Below are positions 31,483 through 41,509 of a DNA stretch of 41,814 nucleotides, one piece after another. The position numbers and the translations under genes are program-made. A model generated the notes under the pieces. It was given only the letters and a program-made list of their open reading frames with translations, ran no database searches and was not told the origin of the DNA. Numbering within the stretch: position 1 is the first letter of the stretch; every line of letters starts with the position of its first letter. Origin of the DNA: Candidatus Endomicrobiellum incisitermitis (GTDB lineage: Bacteria > Elusimicrobiota > Endomicrobiia > Endomicrobiales > Endomicrobiaceae); the NCBI GenBank assembly GCA_031275795.1, contig JAISOG010000036.1, positions 1-41,814 on the forward strand, in the 5' to 3' direction.

Positions 31483-32426
31483 TTGTTTTTAGAAACTTCT
31501 TGCTTATTTTTATTATGTTCTTTTAAAGTATCTGCAAACAGATGCTGTCCATCACCCTTAGAAACAAAAAACAAACTTTTTACCCTTGCAGGATATAATG
31601 TCGCTTTTATTGACGCAATTCCTGGGCTACATATAGGGCCTGGCGGAAGGCCAGAATGCAAATATGTATTATAGGGAGACTTAAACTTTGTCTCTTCTAT
31701 AGTGAGTTTTTCTTTGTTTATGCCCATAGCATACAAAACAGTTGCGCAGGATTGCAATCTAATATTTTTTCTAAGTCTGTTATAAAAAACTGCAGATATT
31801 ATTGGCCTCTCATTAGCTTTTACTGCCTCTTTTTCGATAATTGATGCAAGAATTACAATATCTTTAAGATTCATATTTATTTCTTTTGCTCTTTGCAGCA
31901 TGTCCGCTGTTATTTTCTTATTAAATTCATTGTACATCATATCTATTATTTGTTCTTCACTCATTCCAGGAACAACAAAATATGTTTCTGGCATCAAATA
32001 ACCTTCTAAGTTTCTCATTGCTGCTATTTTAATAAATTTCTCTTTATCAATTTCTATATTTTTAGATATTATTTGGGCTATCTCCTTAATATTACTACCT
32101 TCAGGAACTGTAAATTTTATACTATTTTTTGATCCTGTTATTAACTCTTTTAGTATTGTAACCATAGTGTCTTTACAAGAAAAAGTATAGACACCTGCTT
32201 TTAACTTACTGCCTGCATTTTTAAAATTAACCAATTTCAAAAATAATCTTTTAGATAATATCAGATGATTTTCTTTAAGTTGATTAGCTATAGAAAAAAA
32301 TGTTGCTCCTTGATTTACCACTATTGTAATATGCCTGTCTGGAAGTAATAAATATACAGACGCAAAAATAACAATAAGCGTTGTAAGCACAAGTGCAATT
32401 AAAGAAATCTTTATTTTTTTAACCAC
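31479..32426 (-). CDS. mltG: Endolytic murein transglycosylase MltG (YceG-like)
   Basis: It cleaves nascent peptidoglycan strands and limits chain length. An N-terminal membrane anchor (about 5-28, LIALVLTTLIVIFASVYLLL) is followed by a LysM-like part (VVNQGATFFSIANQL). The YceG domain has the patterns FTVPEGSNIKEIA, LEGYLMPETY and the catalytic Glu in ILASIIEKEAV, then SAVFYNRLRKNIRLQSCATVLYA and the C-terminal SGLPPGPICSPG. Length 315, normal. The GTG start overlaps the end of a broken ORF that lies between it and ruvX. Confidence 0.93.
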   Translation of the reverse strand: MVKKIKISLIALVLTTLIVIFASVYLLLPDRHITIVVNQGATFFSIANQLKENHLILSKRLFLKLVNFKNAGSKLKAGVYTFSCKDTMVTILKELITGSKNSIKFTVPEGSNIKEIAQIISKNIEIDKEKFIKIAAMRNLEGYLMPETYFVVPGMSEEQIIDMMYNEFNKKITADMLQRAKEINMNLKDIVILASIIEKEAVKANERPIISAVFYNRLRKNIRLQSCATVLYAMGINKEKLTIEETKFKSPYNTYLHSGLPPGPICSPGIASIKATLYPARVKSLFFVSKGDGQHLFADTLKEHNKNKQEVSKNK

Positions 32427-32652
32427 AATTGTTTAAGTTCCTTGTTTATTTCATTTTTTATATCAATATCAAGCCCTCTTAATTTTTTTGACGCTTTTTC
32501 ACCACTCCCTCTAGACAAAAACATCTCTACAGTCTCATACTTTGCACCACTTGTATCTATCCCACATCTTATGCCTTTGTCATTTGTAATGACTGTTATA
32601 TTAAAGGGTTTTCTGACATCTCTACAATATGACCGTTTAGTATATAATGCAT
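32411..32652 (-). pseudogene. Broken ORF of unknown family between ruvX and mltG
   Basis: On the minus strand the stretch codes in one frame for MHYILNGHIVEMSENP (ATG at 32652) and then in another for FNITVITNDKGIRCGIDT, ETVEMFLSRGSGEKASKKL and IDIKNEINKELKQLW, ending at 32411 just inside mltG. The two halves join sensibly if one base is restored in the CCC run near 32606-32608, giving about 80 residues. The second frame alone lacks a start codon. Overlap with the mltG GTG suggests former coupling. I do not recognise the family, and the base could also have been lost in sequencing. Confidence 0.45.
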
Positions 32653-32714
32653 TAAGTACTCTACAACATAAAGCTAAATGATTTTATAAAATTATTAGGA
32701 AAACTTTAAAGAGC

Positions 32715-33134
32715 TTATTTACATCGCATGTCTAAATAAGTCTGCAAAATAAGAGATGCTGCTATTTTGTCTTTTAAACCTTTACGTTTTCGCCTTGACA
32801 CGTTTGCTTCACAAATTAACATTCTTTCTGCTTGAGATGTAGTAAGGCGTTCATCTACTGTTGCAACACCAATATCTGAGATTAATTTAATTTCTTCTAC
32901 AACTTTACGCACAGACATTGCTATTTCGCCTTCTGTGCCATTCATATTTACTGGAAGACCAATCACTATACAAGACACGTCATTATTTTTTGCGATATTT
33001 ACAATTTCTGCAGCATCTTTTTTTAAAGACACGCTTTCAATTATATCAAACGGACTAGAAACAACTTGTAAAATATCTGTCATGGCTATACCTATACGCT
33101 TTAAACCATAATCTATCCCCATAATTCTGCTCAT
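32715..33134 (-). CDS. ruvX: RuvX/YqgF-like Holliday junction resolvase or pre-16S rRNA nuclease
   Basis: A 139-residue RNase H-like protein. It shows the family's IMGIDYGLKRIGIAMTD start with the first catalytic Asp, VIGLPVNMNGTEGE in the middle, and VDERLTTSQAERML with DKIAASLILQTYLD at the end. The family is involved in trimming 16S rRNA precursor and perhaps recombination. The ATG at 33134 is preferred; a GTG three codons upstream (33143) is possible but lies closer to the hydA stop. It is nine or more bases after hydA and ahead of mltG, as is common in the phylum-level gene order mltG-ruvX. Confidence 0.9.
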   Translation of the reverse strand: MSRIMGIDYGLKRIGIAMTDILQVVSSPFDIIESVSLKKDAAEIVNIAKNNDVSCIVIGLPVNMNGTEGEIAMSVRKVVEEIKLISDIGVATVDERLTTSQAERMLICEANVSRRKRKGLKDKIAASLILQTYLDMRCK

Positions 33135-33152
33135 AAGACCCACTTATGTTTT

Positions 33153-35147
33153 TTATTTAAGTTCTTTATCAACTGCTTCTTCAATAATTTTATCTGAAGG
33201 TTTGCTTATTGTTGTGCCTGCAACTTTCACATTTGGAGCACTAAAACATTTTTCTAAACATACAGATGCAGATATATTTACTTTATCTTTACACTTTTTA
33301 CTTTCAACATATTCTACAATATGTTTTAAAATGTCTTTTGATCCTCTTTTCATACAGTGGTTACCAAAACAAACGTTAATCTCAACACCTTTGTTGTCAT
33401 TATCTGAAATTGCTACACTTTCCTTATAGCGTTTCTTGTATTTATAATGCGTATGTAAGTACTCATGAGCTTTTGTACTACCAGGTGCACCGCCAAGATA
33501 ATCATTATATAATTTCTGAACATAAGGATTATCTTGCGGTTTATGAAGCTCTAAGGTTTTATCATTTTCGTATAAAACTTTTGTTCTATTTTGTCTTGTA
33601 ACTAAATCATTATAAACAGGCTGACCTGCTCCTCCTACACATCCCCCTGGGCAAGCCATAACTTCCACAAAATCGTACTTTCTCTTTTCAGTTTTAAGTT
33701 CTCTTAAAACTTGTCTTGCATTTCTTAATCCATATATAATTGCGATTTTTAGCTCTCTGCCTAAAAGATTTATTGTTGCTTCTCTTATTCCATTATCTCC
33801 TCTTACAAAGCTAAATTGTTCTGACTCATCTTGACCATCAGACATACTACCTGCAACATTTCTTAGAACAGCCTCTGTTACACCGCCAGAAGTACCAAAT
33901 ATCACACCCGCTCCTGTTTTAAAACCAAGTGGCATATTAAAAGCATAAGACTCTAACTCTTGAAACCTCAATCCTGATTCTTCTATCATCATTGCAAGTT
34001 CTTGAGTAGTTATAACATAATCAATATCTATCTCTCCATTATCTGCAAGTTCTTTTCTTCTTGCTTCATATTTTTTAGCAGTGCACGGCATAATAGAAAC
34101 CACAACCAAATCTTCTTTCTTTACACCTAAAACTCTTGGCATAATTCTTTTAGCAACCGCTCCATACATGCCCTGAGGAGAACGACAAGTTGAAAGATTT
34201 TTGATAAATTCTGGATAGTACTGCTCAACAAACTTCACCCAGGCAGGACAACAAGAAGTAAATAAAGGAATATTATCTTCTTTTAACCTTTCTAAAAACT
34301 CGTTAGCTTCTTCAACTATAGTCATGTCTGCAGTAAAGGATACGTCAAAAACTTTATAAAAACCCATATTTTTTAAAGCTGCAACAATTTTACCTGCAGT
34401 TCTAATACCACTTTCATTAACAAGCCCAAAAACTTCCCCTATTGCAGCTCTAACAGCAGGAGCTATAGCAACTATAACTTTTTTATTTTTATCACTTAAA
34501 GCTTTCCATACTTGTCTAACTTCTGACCTAGGAGTAATTGCACCTGTTGGACAAACTCTGCTACATTGTCCACAATATACACATTCGGACAACTCTAAAT
34601 CTTTACCAAAACTTGGACAAACTACAGATTTTGAGCCTCTATTTACAAATCCTAAAGCACCTATGCTTTGTATTTCATCACAAAACCTTACACAGTCACC
34701 ACACAAAACGCATTTATCTTGCTCTCTAACTAAAGCATATGTAGATAAATCTTTGTCTGTTTTATGAGTGACATTCTTAAATCTAACAGTTTCTATACCA
34801 AACCTTCTTGCAAGAGTTTGAAGTTTGCAACTCTGACTTTTTTGACAAGTAGTACAGTCTCTGTCATGGTTTGCAAGTAAAAGCTCTATCACAATTTTTC
34901 TCATATTGATTATCTTTTCAGTATTCGTGCTGATAACCATTCCAGAACTACAAGGAGTAGAACAGGCGGGAATTATTCCCATATTTTCAACTTCAACCAT
35001 ACAAAGCCTACACGAGCCGTATGTACTTAATTCTGAATGATAACAAAAAGTTGGGAGCTCTATTTTTGCTTTCCTTATAACTTCTAAAATATTTTTTTCA
35101 TTGTCAAAAAAAACTTTTATGCCATTTATTATCAAATATTTTTCCAT
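33153..35147 (-). CDS. hydA: [FeFe]-hydrogenase catalytic subunit HydA
   Basis: The H2-producing or -consuming subunit of a trimeric NAD(P)-linked [FeFe]-hydrogenase. Domains in order: [2Fe-2S] ferredoxin with Cys 35, 46, 49, 62; His-Cys [4Fe-4S] site with His 94 and Cys 98, 101, 107; two [4Fe-4S] sites with Cys 146, 149, 152, 156 and 189, 192, 195, 199. The H-cluster motifs are TSCCPAW (297-303), MPCTAKKYE and MACPGGCVGGAGQP. A C-terminal thioredoxin-like [2Fe-2S] domain (VCFGNHCMKRG, CLEKC) completes 664 residues. The Ala in TSCCPAW and in GGAGQ are mild variants. AGGAG lies 7 bases before the ATG. HydE, F and G maturases are not in the window. Confidence 0.95.
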   Translation of the reverse strand: MEKYLIINGIKVFFDNEKNILEVIRKAKIELPTFCYHSELSTYGSCRLCMVEVENMGIIPACSTPCSSGMVISTNTEKIINMRKIVIELLLANHDRDCTTCQKSQSCKLQTLARRFGIETVRFKNVTHKTDKDLSTYALVREQDKCVLCGDCVRFCDEIQSIGALGFVNRGSKSVVCPSFGKDLELSECVYCGQCSRVCPTGAITPRSEVRQVWKALSDKNKKVIVAIAPAVRAAIGEVFGLVNESGIRTAGKIVAALKNMGFYKVFDVSFTADMTIVEEANEFLERLKEDNIPLFTSCCPAWVKFVEQYYPEFIKNLSTCRSPQGMYGAVAKRIMPRVLGVKKEDLVVVSIMPCTAKKYEARRKELADNGEIDIDYVITTQELAMMIEESGLRFQELESYAFNMPLGFKTGAGVIFGTSGGVTEAVLRNVAGSMSDGQDESEQFSFVRGDNGIREATINLLGRELKIAIIYGLRNARQVLRELKTEKRKYDFVEVMACPGGCVGGAGQPVYNDLVTRQNRTKVLYENDKTLELHKPQDNPYVQKLYNDYLGGAPGSTKAHEYLHTHYKYKKRYKESVAISDNDNKGVEINVCFGNHCMKRGSKDILKHIVEYVESKKCKDKVNISASVCLEKCFSAPNVKVAGTTISKPSDKIIEEAVDKELK

Positions 35148-35149
35148 AA

Positions 35150-37024
35150 TTAACTCCTGGAAATAGCATTAAATTTACAAGAATCTTTACATAGTCCACA
35201 TTTAATACATTTTAATACATCAATTTTATGTTGTTCTTTAAGTTTTCCAGTAATAGCTTTTACAGGACATTTACTAGCACATAAACCACAACCTATACAT
35301 TTGTCAGTTATTTGATAGTTCAACAACTTAGCACACTCACCCGCAGGACATTGCCTATCTTTTACATGTGCCTCATATTCATTTTTAAAATATCTTAAAG
35401 TAGATAGTACTGGGTTTGGAGCTGTCTTGCCAAGACCACACAAAGAGCCTATTGCAACAGCTTTTGCAAGTTCTTCTAATAAAGATAAAGTATTGTTGTC
35501 TGCTTTTCCTTCTGTGATATCTGTAAGCATTAAAAGCATTTGCAATGTTCCTTCTCTACATAAAACACATTTACCACAAGACTCACTTTGAGTAAACTGC
35601 ATAAAAAATTTAGCAACATTTACCATACAGTTATGTTTACTCATAACAACAAACCCGCCAGAACCTACCATTGCTCCAACACTTTTCAAAGAATCATAAT
35701 CTAAAGCCATGCTTAAGTGTTCTTTAGTTAAACAGCCACCTGAGGGGCCACCTATTTGTACAGCTTTAAAGTTATCTTCGCTTAAGTCCCCTTTATCATC
35801 GGGGACACCACCTGCAATATCAAAAACAAGATGTCTTAAAGTTGTCCCAAATGGTACTTCTACAAGCCCCGTATTTAAAACATTTCCCGTTATTGCAAAT
35901 ATCTTTGTACCTAAAGAAGTCTGTGTTCCATTCTTTTTAAAAGTATCTGCACCATAATTAATTATTATAGGAACATTAGCAAGCGTTTCAACATTATTTA
36001 TAGCAGTAGGTTTCCCCCAAAGACCACTTTGAGCAGGTATAGGAGGTTTTGGTGAAGGCATACCTCTTTTACCTTCAATAGAAGCTATTAGAGCTGTTTC
36101 TTCTCCACAAACAAAAGCCCCTGCTCCTTCCATAACATGTAAAACAAAATTATGTTTTGACCCAAAAACACCATTGCCAAGTATACCAATGTCAGTAGCC
36201 TCTTTTACAGCTTTTTGCATTCTAGAAACCGCCAAAGAGTATTCCGTTCGAACATATATATAACCTTCATCTGCCCCTATTGCTTTTGCTGCAATTATTA
36301 AACCTTCTATAACACTGTGAGGATTCCCTTCCATAACACTTCTGTCCATAAAAGCACCAGGATCACCTTCATCTCCATTACAAATAACATATTTTTTTAC
36401 GGATTCTTGAAGTCTAGTAAAATCCCACTTTTTACCTGTTGGGAAACCAGCTCCTCCACGACCGCGCAATCCTGACTTTATAAGTTCATCACAAATTTCT
36501 TTATCAGTCATGTCTACACACGCTTTTTTTGCTGCTCTATAACCACCATTTGCTATATATTCTCTAATATTTTCAGGATCTATAACACCGCACTGTTTTA
36601 AAACAACTCTGTTTTGTTTTGTATAAAAAGGTATGTCTTCTTGACCTTTACAAATTCTGTCTTTATCGTGATAACACAACCTGTCTATCATTTCACCTTT
36701 TAAAATAGTTTTTTCTAAAATTTCTTTAACGTCAGAGGTTGTAACTTTTGTATAAAGTATACCTTGAGGCAAAATATTAACTAAAGGCCCATACTGACAA
36801 AATCCTTGACAACCACTTTTAGAAATCAAAGTACCCTTATTTTCTTCTTTTAGCTCTATATGAGCATCTATTTTCATTTGTCTAGACATGTCTACAAGAC
36901 TTTTAAACACATCTAAAGAACCGTTTGCCACACAGCCTGTACCTGCACAAACAATAATTCTTTTTTTTATATTTTTCTTTGAATTTTCAAATTCTTGAGT
37001 TATATTTCCTAAATCTATATTCAT
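35150..37024 (-). CDS. hydB: Hydrogenase NuoF-like flavoprotein subunit HydB
   Basis: The FMN and NAD(P)H site of the trimeric hydrogenase. An N-terminal thioredoxin-like [2Fe-2S] domain (CAGTGCVANG, SGCQGFCQYGP) precedes the NuoF core with GRGGAGFPTGKKW, NGDEGDPGAFMDRSVMEG, and the [4Fe-4S] site ESCGKCVLCREGT. The C-terminal extension has two ferredoxin clusters (CIGCGLCASKCPVKAI and CIKCGLCKDSCKFNAI). The 624-residue length and domain order match electron-bifurcating HydB/HndC, in which NADH and ferredoxin oxidation are coupled to H2. It lies three bases before hydA and four after hydC. Confidence 0.95.
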   Translation of the reverse strand: MNIDLGNITQEFENSKKNIKKRIIVCAGTGCVANGSLDVFKSLVDMSRQMKIDAHIELKEENKGTLISKSGCQGFCQYGPLVNILPQGILYTKVTTSDVKEILEKTILKGEMIDRLCYHDKDRICKGQEDIPFYTKQNRVVLKQCGVIDPENIREYIANGGYRAAKKACVDMTDKEICDELIKSGLRGRGGAGFPTGKKWDFTRLQESVKKYVICNGDEGDPGAFMDRSVMEGNPHSVIEGLIIAAKAIGADEGYIYVRTEYSLAVSRMQKAVKEATDIGILGNGVFGSKHNFVLHVMEGAGAFVCGEETALIASIEGKRGMPSPKPPIPAQSGLWGKPTAINNVETLANVPIIINYGADTFKKNGTQTSLGTKIFAITGNVLNTGLVEVPFGTTLRHLVFDIAGGVPDDKGDLSEDNFKAVQIGGPSGGCLTKEHLSMALDYDSLKSVGAMVGSGGFVVMSKHNCMVNVAKFFMQFTQSESCGKCVLCREGTLQMLLMLTDITEGKADNNTLSLLEELAKAVAIGSLCGLGKTAPNPVLSTLRYFKNEYEAHVKDRQCPAGECAKLLNYQITDKCIGCGLCASKCPVKAITGKLKEQHKIDVLKCIKCGLCKDSCKFNAISRS

Positions 37025-37027
37025 AAC

Positions 37028-37501
37028 TTACCCCTTTATTTGCTCAATTAATGTAACAGCTTTAGATGCAGTCATTTGTCCGTATACTTTATCGTCAACA
37101 ACAAGAACTGGGGCAAGTCCACAAGCACCAAGACAGGCAACAGTCTCTAAAGTAAAAAGCATATCTTTTGTTGTCATCTCAGACTCACTTAAATTAAGCT
37201 TTTCCCTTAAAGCTTCTATTATGCTTGATGATTTTTTTACATGACAAGCTGTTCCATCACAAACTCTTATAATATGTTTACCTTTAGGAGTTAATGAAAA
37301 ATGAGAATAAAAAGTTGCTACACCATAAACTTTTGCTGGAGAAATATTTAAAGCTGAAGATATAAAAGCTAAAATTTCTTGAGGTAAGTATTTATACTCT
37401 TCTTGTATAGCTTGCAAAATTGGAATTAGTTTTGATTTATCAAAAGAATAGTGTTCTAAAATACTGCATACAGATTTAAATTTTTCGTAGTTTGATTTCA
37501 T
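37028..37501 (-). CDS. hydC: Hydrogenase NuoE-like subunit HydC
   Basis: A 157-residue thioredoxin-like [2Fe-2S] protein that passes electrons between HydB and HydA. The N-terminal helical part (LIPILQAIQEEYKYLPQEIL, VYGVATFYSHF) is followed by the four ligands in CDGTACHVK and VACLGACGLAP. GGAGAG lies 5 bases before the ATG. It is the first gene of hydC-hydB-hydA; no convincing promoter was found in the 336-base gap upstream. Confidence 0.95.
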   Translation of the reverse strand: MKSNYEKFKSVCSILEHYSFDKSKLIPILQAIQEEYKYLPQEILAFISSALNISPAKVYGVATFYSHFSLTPKGKHIIRVCDGTACHVKKSSSIIEALREKLNLSESEMTTKDMLFTLETVACLGACGLAPVLVVDDKVYGQMTASKAVTLIEQIKG

Positions 37502-37837
37502 TTATCTCTCCAGAAAAGGTTACAGTGAAAAACTTATAATAGTGCATTTAAAGTCTTTACATTTATTAGGAAAAAATAAGCCTGCTTTTATCTAGAATTT
37601 ACAGCCCTTATAAAACTAATATTTTATGAGTAAATTTCTTCTTTCTAAAAAAGATGGCTTAGCTTAGCCTAAACAAAAGAAAAAAATAAATCTTTTAAAA
37701 TTAGTTATATCATCAACAAGCAATATCTTACTAAAAAATAATCTATACATAAATAGTTAAATTAACAAAAGTGACTAGTACAAAATAAATAGTTTATTGA
37801 ATTTCAATTTTAGCAACAACTAATCGATTTTATTTAA
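37502..37837. other. Gap between the small secreted protein and hydC
   Basis: About 336 bases of very AT-rich DNA. No open frame with a good start, no tRNA or other RNA fold, and no clear terminator are seen. A hydC promoter should lie at its left end, where TATTAT-like elements occur on the minus strand, but no -35 is convincing. Confidence 0.4.
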
Positions 37838-38155
37838 TCAATTCTTATTATTATAAACAAGCCACTTAATTTTTAAACCAAACTTTTTTATCGATGCAAC
37901 AAATTGTTTTATACTTCCAAACAACTTGCCAATTTCAAAATTTTTTTTAACTGCATTAGCTTTATTATATATAGAAGAAATGTTTTCTGAAATAAACTCT
38001 TGAGTATTTACATTTTTTGTAGTGTCTTGCTTTTTTGCAGATTCATAAGGCTCCTCTAAAACAACCTCTTTAGCATTAAGTGCATATATATTATCTACAA
38101 CAAAAGAATTCATGAAAAACAATAAAGCTAGAAAAAAAATCAATTTTTTTGCCAT
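37838..38155 (-). CDS. Small secreted protein of unknown function
   Basis: A 105-residue protein with a signal peptide (about 1-25, KLIFFLALLFFMNSFVV then a YALNA cleavage region) and a mature part of about 80 residues. The middle is polar and acidic to neutral; the last ~35 residues form a basic amphipathic helix (FGSIKQFVASIKKFGLKIKWLVYNN). No family is recognised. It starts one base after the antiporter stop, with no ribosome site, so it is probably made from the antiporter transcript by coupling. Confidence 0.55.
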   Translation of the reverse strand: MAKKLIFFLALLFFMNSFVVDNIYALNAKEVVLEEPYESAKKQDTTKNVNTQEFISENISSIYNKANAVKKNFEIGKLFGSIKQFVASIKKFGLKIKWLVYNNKN

Positions 38156-38156
38156 G

Positions 38157-39329
38157 TTATTTTTTTTGTTTTGATAAAAGATATTTCAATATTATTGGCG
38201 TAATAAAAGTTGTAAGCATTATAACAGCAACTAAAGCACTATAATCTTTTATTCCAAAAACACTATTTTTTAAACCAATACCAGCAAATATTAAACCAAC
38301 TTCTCCTCTTGGAACCATAGAAACACCTATTAAAAATTTATTAATACCTTTTTTAAATACAACAAAGCCAGCAGCAACTTTACCAATAAAAGCTACAACA
38401 AAAAGTATTGCCATTAAAGCTAAAATTTCTCTATTTGCAGCAACGAAAGGGTTAAAAATACTTATATCGACATTAGTTCCCATTAAAACAAAAAAGATAG
38501 GAACAAAAAATGCATAAATGGGTTTAATATCTCTTTTAATCTCTTCACTTTGCTTTATTGTAGAAAGTATTAAACCAGCTACAAATGCACCTACTATCGG
38601 AGCAAGACCAACTTTAGTTGAAACCGCAGAAATAATAAAACAAAAGACTATACCTATAATAAATGTTACATGTGCTTGTTTCATTTTTACAACAATTTTA
38701 GAAATAGAAGGAGCAATAAGCACTCCTACTAAAACAGATAAAACTAAAAACAAAATAGCTGTACCACTTATAGAAGCGACTGTGCCAAAAGTAACAGTTC
38801 CTCCCTGCACAAGCTTTAAAACAACAGCTAGTATAGCAAGGCCTATAACATCATCTATAACAGCAGCTCCTAAAACTATTTTTGCTTCTTGTGTTTCAAG
38901 TCTGTTTAGGTCCATAAATACTCTAGCAGTAATACCAACAGAAGTTGCTGTAAGTACTGCTGCTGCAAAAGTTGCTTGAGTACTTGTAAGTTCAAAATGT
39001 AAAAATACAAAATACCCTAAAAAGTAAGGTGCTACTACTCCTACAACAGCTACGGCTGTTGCCCAAAGACCAGCTTTTAAAAACTCTTTCATGTCCGTAG
39101 AAAGACCTACTTCAAAAAGGAGTATAATCGCACCAAGCTCTGATATATTAGAAAGAATTACTGTTTCATGTACAAGACCTAAAACGCTCGGACCTATAAC
39201 AATACCAGCTAAAAGTTCTCCTATAATAGCACTTTGCCCAAGCCTTAAAGCAAGTTCACCAAAAATTTTGGCAAAAAATAAAATGCTTGCTAGAGCTGTT
39301 AAAAATACAAAAACGTCATGCATATGCAT
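38157..39329 (-). CDS. CPA2-family cation/proton antiporter
   Basis: A polytopic inner-membrane protein of 390 residues with about 12-13 hydrophobic segments. CPA2 landmarks are ELALRLGQSAIIGELLAGIVIGPSVLG near the start, AVLTATSVGITARVF, the ion-binding VIDDVIGLAIL with its Asp pair, and PRGEVGLIFAGIG. It is similar in size to NapA/GerN-type Na+ or K+/H+ exchangers; it has no C-terminal TrkA-N (RCK) domain as in KefB/C. AGGAG precedes the ATG at the right spacing. It may help control cytoplasmic pH or cation level. The thyX gene ends 17 bases upstream. Confidence 0.9.
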   Translation of the reverse strand: MHMHDVFVFLTALASILFFAKIFGELALRLGQSAIIGELLAGIVIGPSVLGLVHETVILSNISELGAIILLFEVGLSTDMKEFLKAGLWATAVAVVGVVAPYFLGYFVFLHFELTSTQATFAAAVLTATSVGITARVFMDLNRLETQEAKIVLGAAVIDDVIGLAILAVVLKLVQGGTVTFGTVASISGTAILFLVLSVLVGVLIAPSISKIVVKMKQAHVTFIIGIVFCFIISAVSTKVGLAPIVGAFVAGLILSTIKQSEEIKRDIKPIYAFFVPIFFVLMGTNVDISIFNPFVAANREILALMAILFVVAFIGKVAAGFVVFKKGINKFLIGVSMVPRGEVGLIFAGIGLKNSVFGIKDYSALVAVIMLTTFITPIILKYLLSKQKK

Positions 39330-39346
39330 GTACTTTCTCCTGGACT

Positions 39347-40024
39347 TTAACTATCAGCAGTCTTTTGCCAAGGTTTGCCACAGGCAAAAGTTTCATGGCA
39401 ACCTTCTCTTATACAACTTGGACCTGCATTATTAAAAAGCAAAGGTGCTTCTTTTTTAACGAGATTTAACATATAACAAGCTAACTCTTGTATTTCCCAT
39501 TGAGCTCTATTACAAGTTCTTAAAGAAAAAAAGTGTCTTAACTCTCTTGCATTCATACTAAAGAGGATTTTTGTAGTGCTAGCGTTAGGAAGAATAAATC
39601 TTGCATCTTCAGCAAGAACACCTGCATCTAAAAACTCTTTATAAAGTTTTTCTACATGACTTAAAAAATCATTATATTTTTTTAAAAGGTTTGTGTTTTT
39701 TTTTATACTTTCCGGCACAATAAACTCAAGCCCATCCTTAAACTTAACATATCGTTGACTTTGAACTGAAAAAGAAGCTACTCTATGCCTTGTAAGTTGA
39801 GCAAGCAACACTCTTGAAACACCTTCAACTCCAAAAGTAAAAGATGCATGCTCTAACACAGAGTAATGCCCAGAAGAAATAACTTTAGATAAAAGCTTTT
39901 CAATTTTTTCTTTATCAAAACTTTCAGAAAGTTCATCTATAGTTGTAGAACTGTAACAAAGTCTTGCAGCTAATGCACAAACTTTTTCAGGTTCTCTAGT
40001 GAATTGTAATAGTTTAACTTTCAT
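39347..40024 (-). CDS. thyX: Flavin-dependent thymidylate synthase ThyX
   Basis: It makes dTMP using FAD and methylene-tetrahydrofolate. It has the ThyX signature RHRVASFSVQSQRY (form RHRxxSxxxxSxR) preceded by GHYSVLEHASFTF, and the conserved CNRAQWEIQELA segment near the C-terminus. The end carries CIREGCHETFACGK, a cysteine cluster seen in some anaerobe ThyX proteins. Length 225, normal. FAD need links it to the riboflavin genes in the same window. The gene ends close to the antiporter gene and lies 28 bases after purA. Confidence 0.95.
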   Translation of the reverse strand: MKVKLLQFTREPEKVCALAARLCYSSTTIDELSESFDKEKIEKLLSKVISSGHYSVLEHASFTFGVEGVSRVLLAQLTRHRVASFSVQSQRYVKFKDGLEFIVPESIKKNTNLLKKYNDFLSHVEKLYKEFLDAGVLAEDARFILPNASTTKILFSMNARELRHFFSLRTCNRAQWEIQELACYMLNLVKKEAPLLFNNAGPSCIREGCHETFACGKPWQKTADS

Positions 40025-40052
40025 AAAAAACTAATTCCCTATATATGCAAAT

Positions 40053-41345
<1,293 letters not shown>

Positions 41346-41361
41346 TTACCTTCCATAAAAC

Positions 41362-41395
41362 AACCGTTTAAACTTTACAAAAAGTCTAAACGGTT
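41362..41395 (-). terminator. Hairpin between tRNA-Glu and purA (probable terminator or processing site)
   Basis: 41362-41375 pairs with 41382-41395 over 14 bp with a 6-base loop. The one irregular pair is G-U in the minus-strand RNA but A-C in plus-strand RNA, so the fold belongs to the minus-strand transcript. It is followed by GTTTTATGG, a short T run, then the purA ribosome site. It may end the tRNA transcript or modulate purA. Confidence 0.55.
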
Positions 41396-41433
41396 TAAAA
41401 TTTGGCTGGAAACGCCATTAGATTTAAAGCAAG

Positions 41434-41506
41434 CGCTCCCAACGAGATTTGAACTCGTGTCGCAGGATTGAAAATCCTGTGTCCTAGACCCCTAGACGAT
41501 GGGAGC
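41434..41506 (-). tRNA. tRNA-Glu (anticodon TTC)
   Basis: A 73-nt cloverleaf on the minus strand: acceptor GCTCCCA/TGGGAGC, D-arm of the Glu type (TCGTCTAGGGG), anticodon stem CAGGA/TCCTG with loop TTTTCAA, giving TTC. The T arm has GAGTTCAAATCTC. CCA is not encoded. Three bases separate it from tRNA-Lys. Confidence 0.96.
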
Positions 41507-41509
41507 AGA

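Noticed and set aside
32442-32681. 79-codon + strand frame between mltG and ruvX
   Set aside because: It is antisense to the broken minus-strand ORF, which fits the operon direction and has protein-like sequence.
37800-37835. Weak inverted repeat after the small secreted protein gene
   Set aside because: An 8-bp stem relying on three G-U pairs with no T run; expected by chance in such AT-rich DNA.
38518-38979. 153-codon open frame opposite the antiporter
   Set aside because: Mirror frame of hydrophobic antiporter codons, without start signals.
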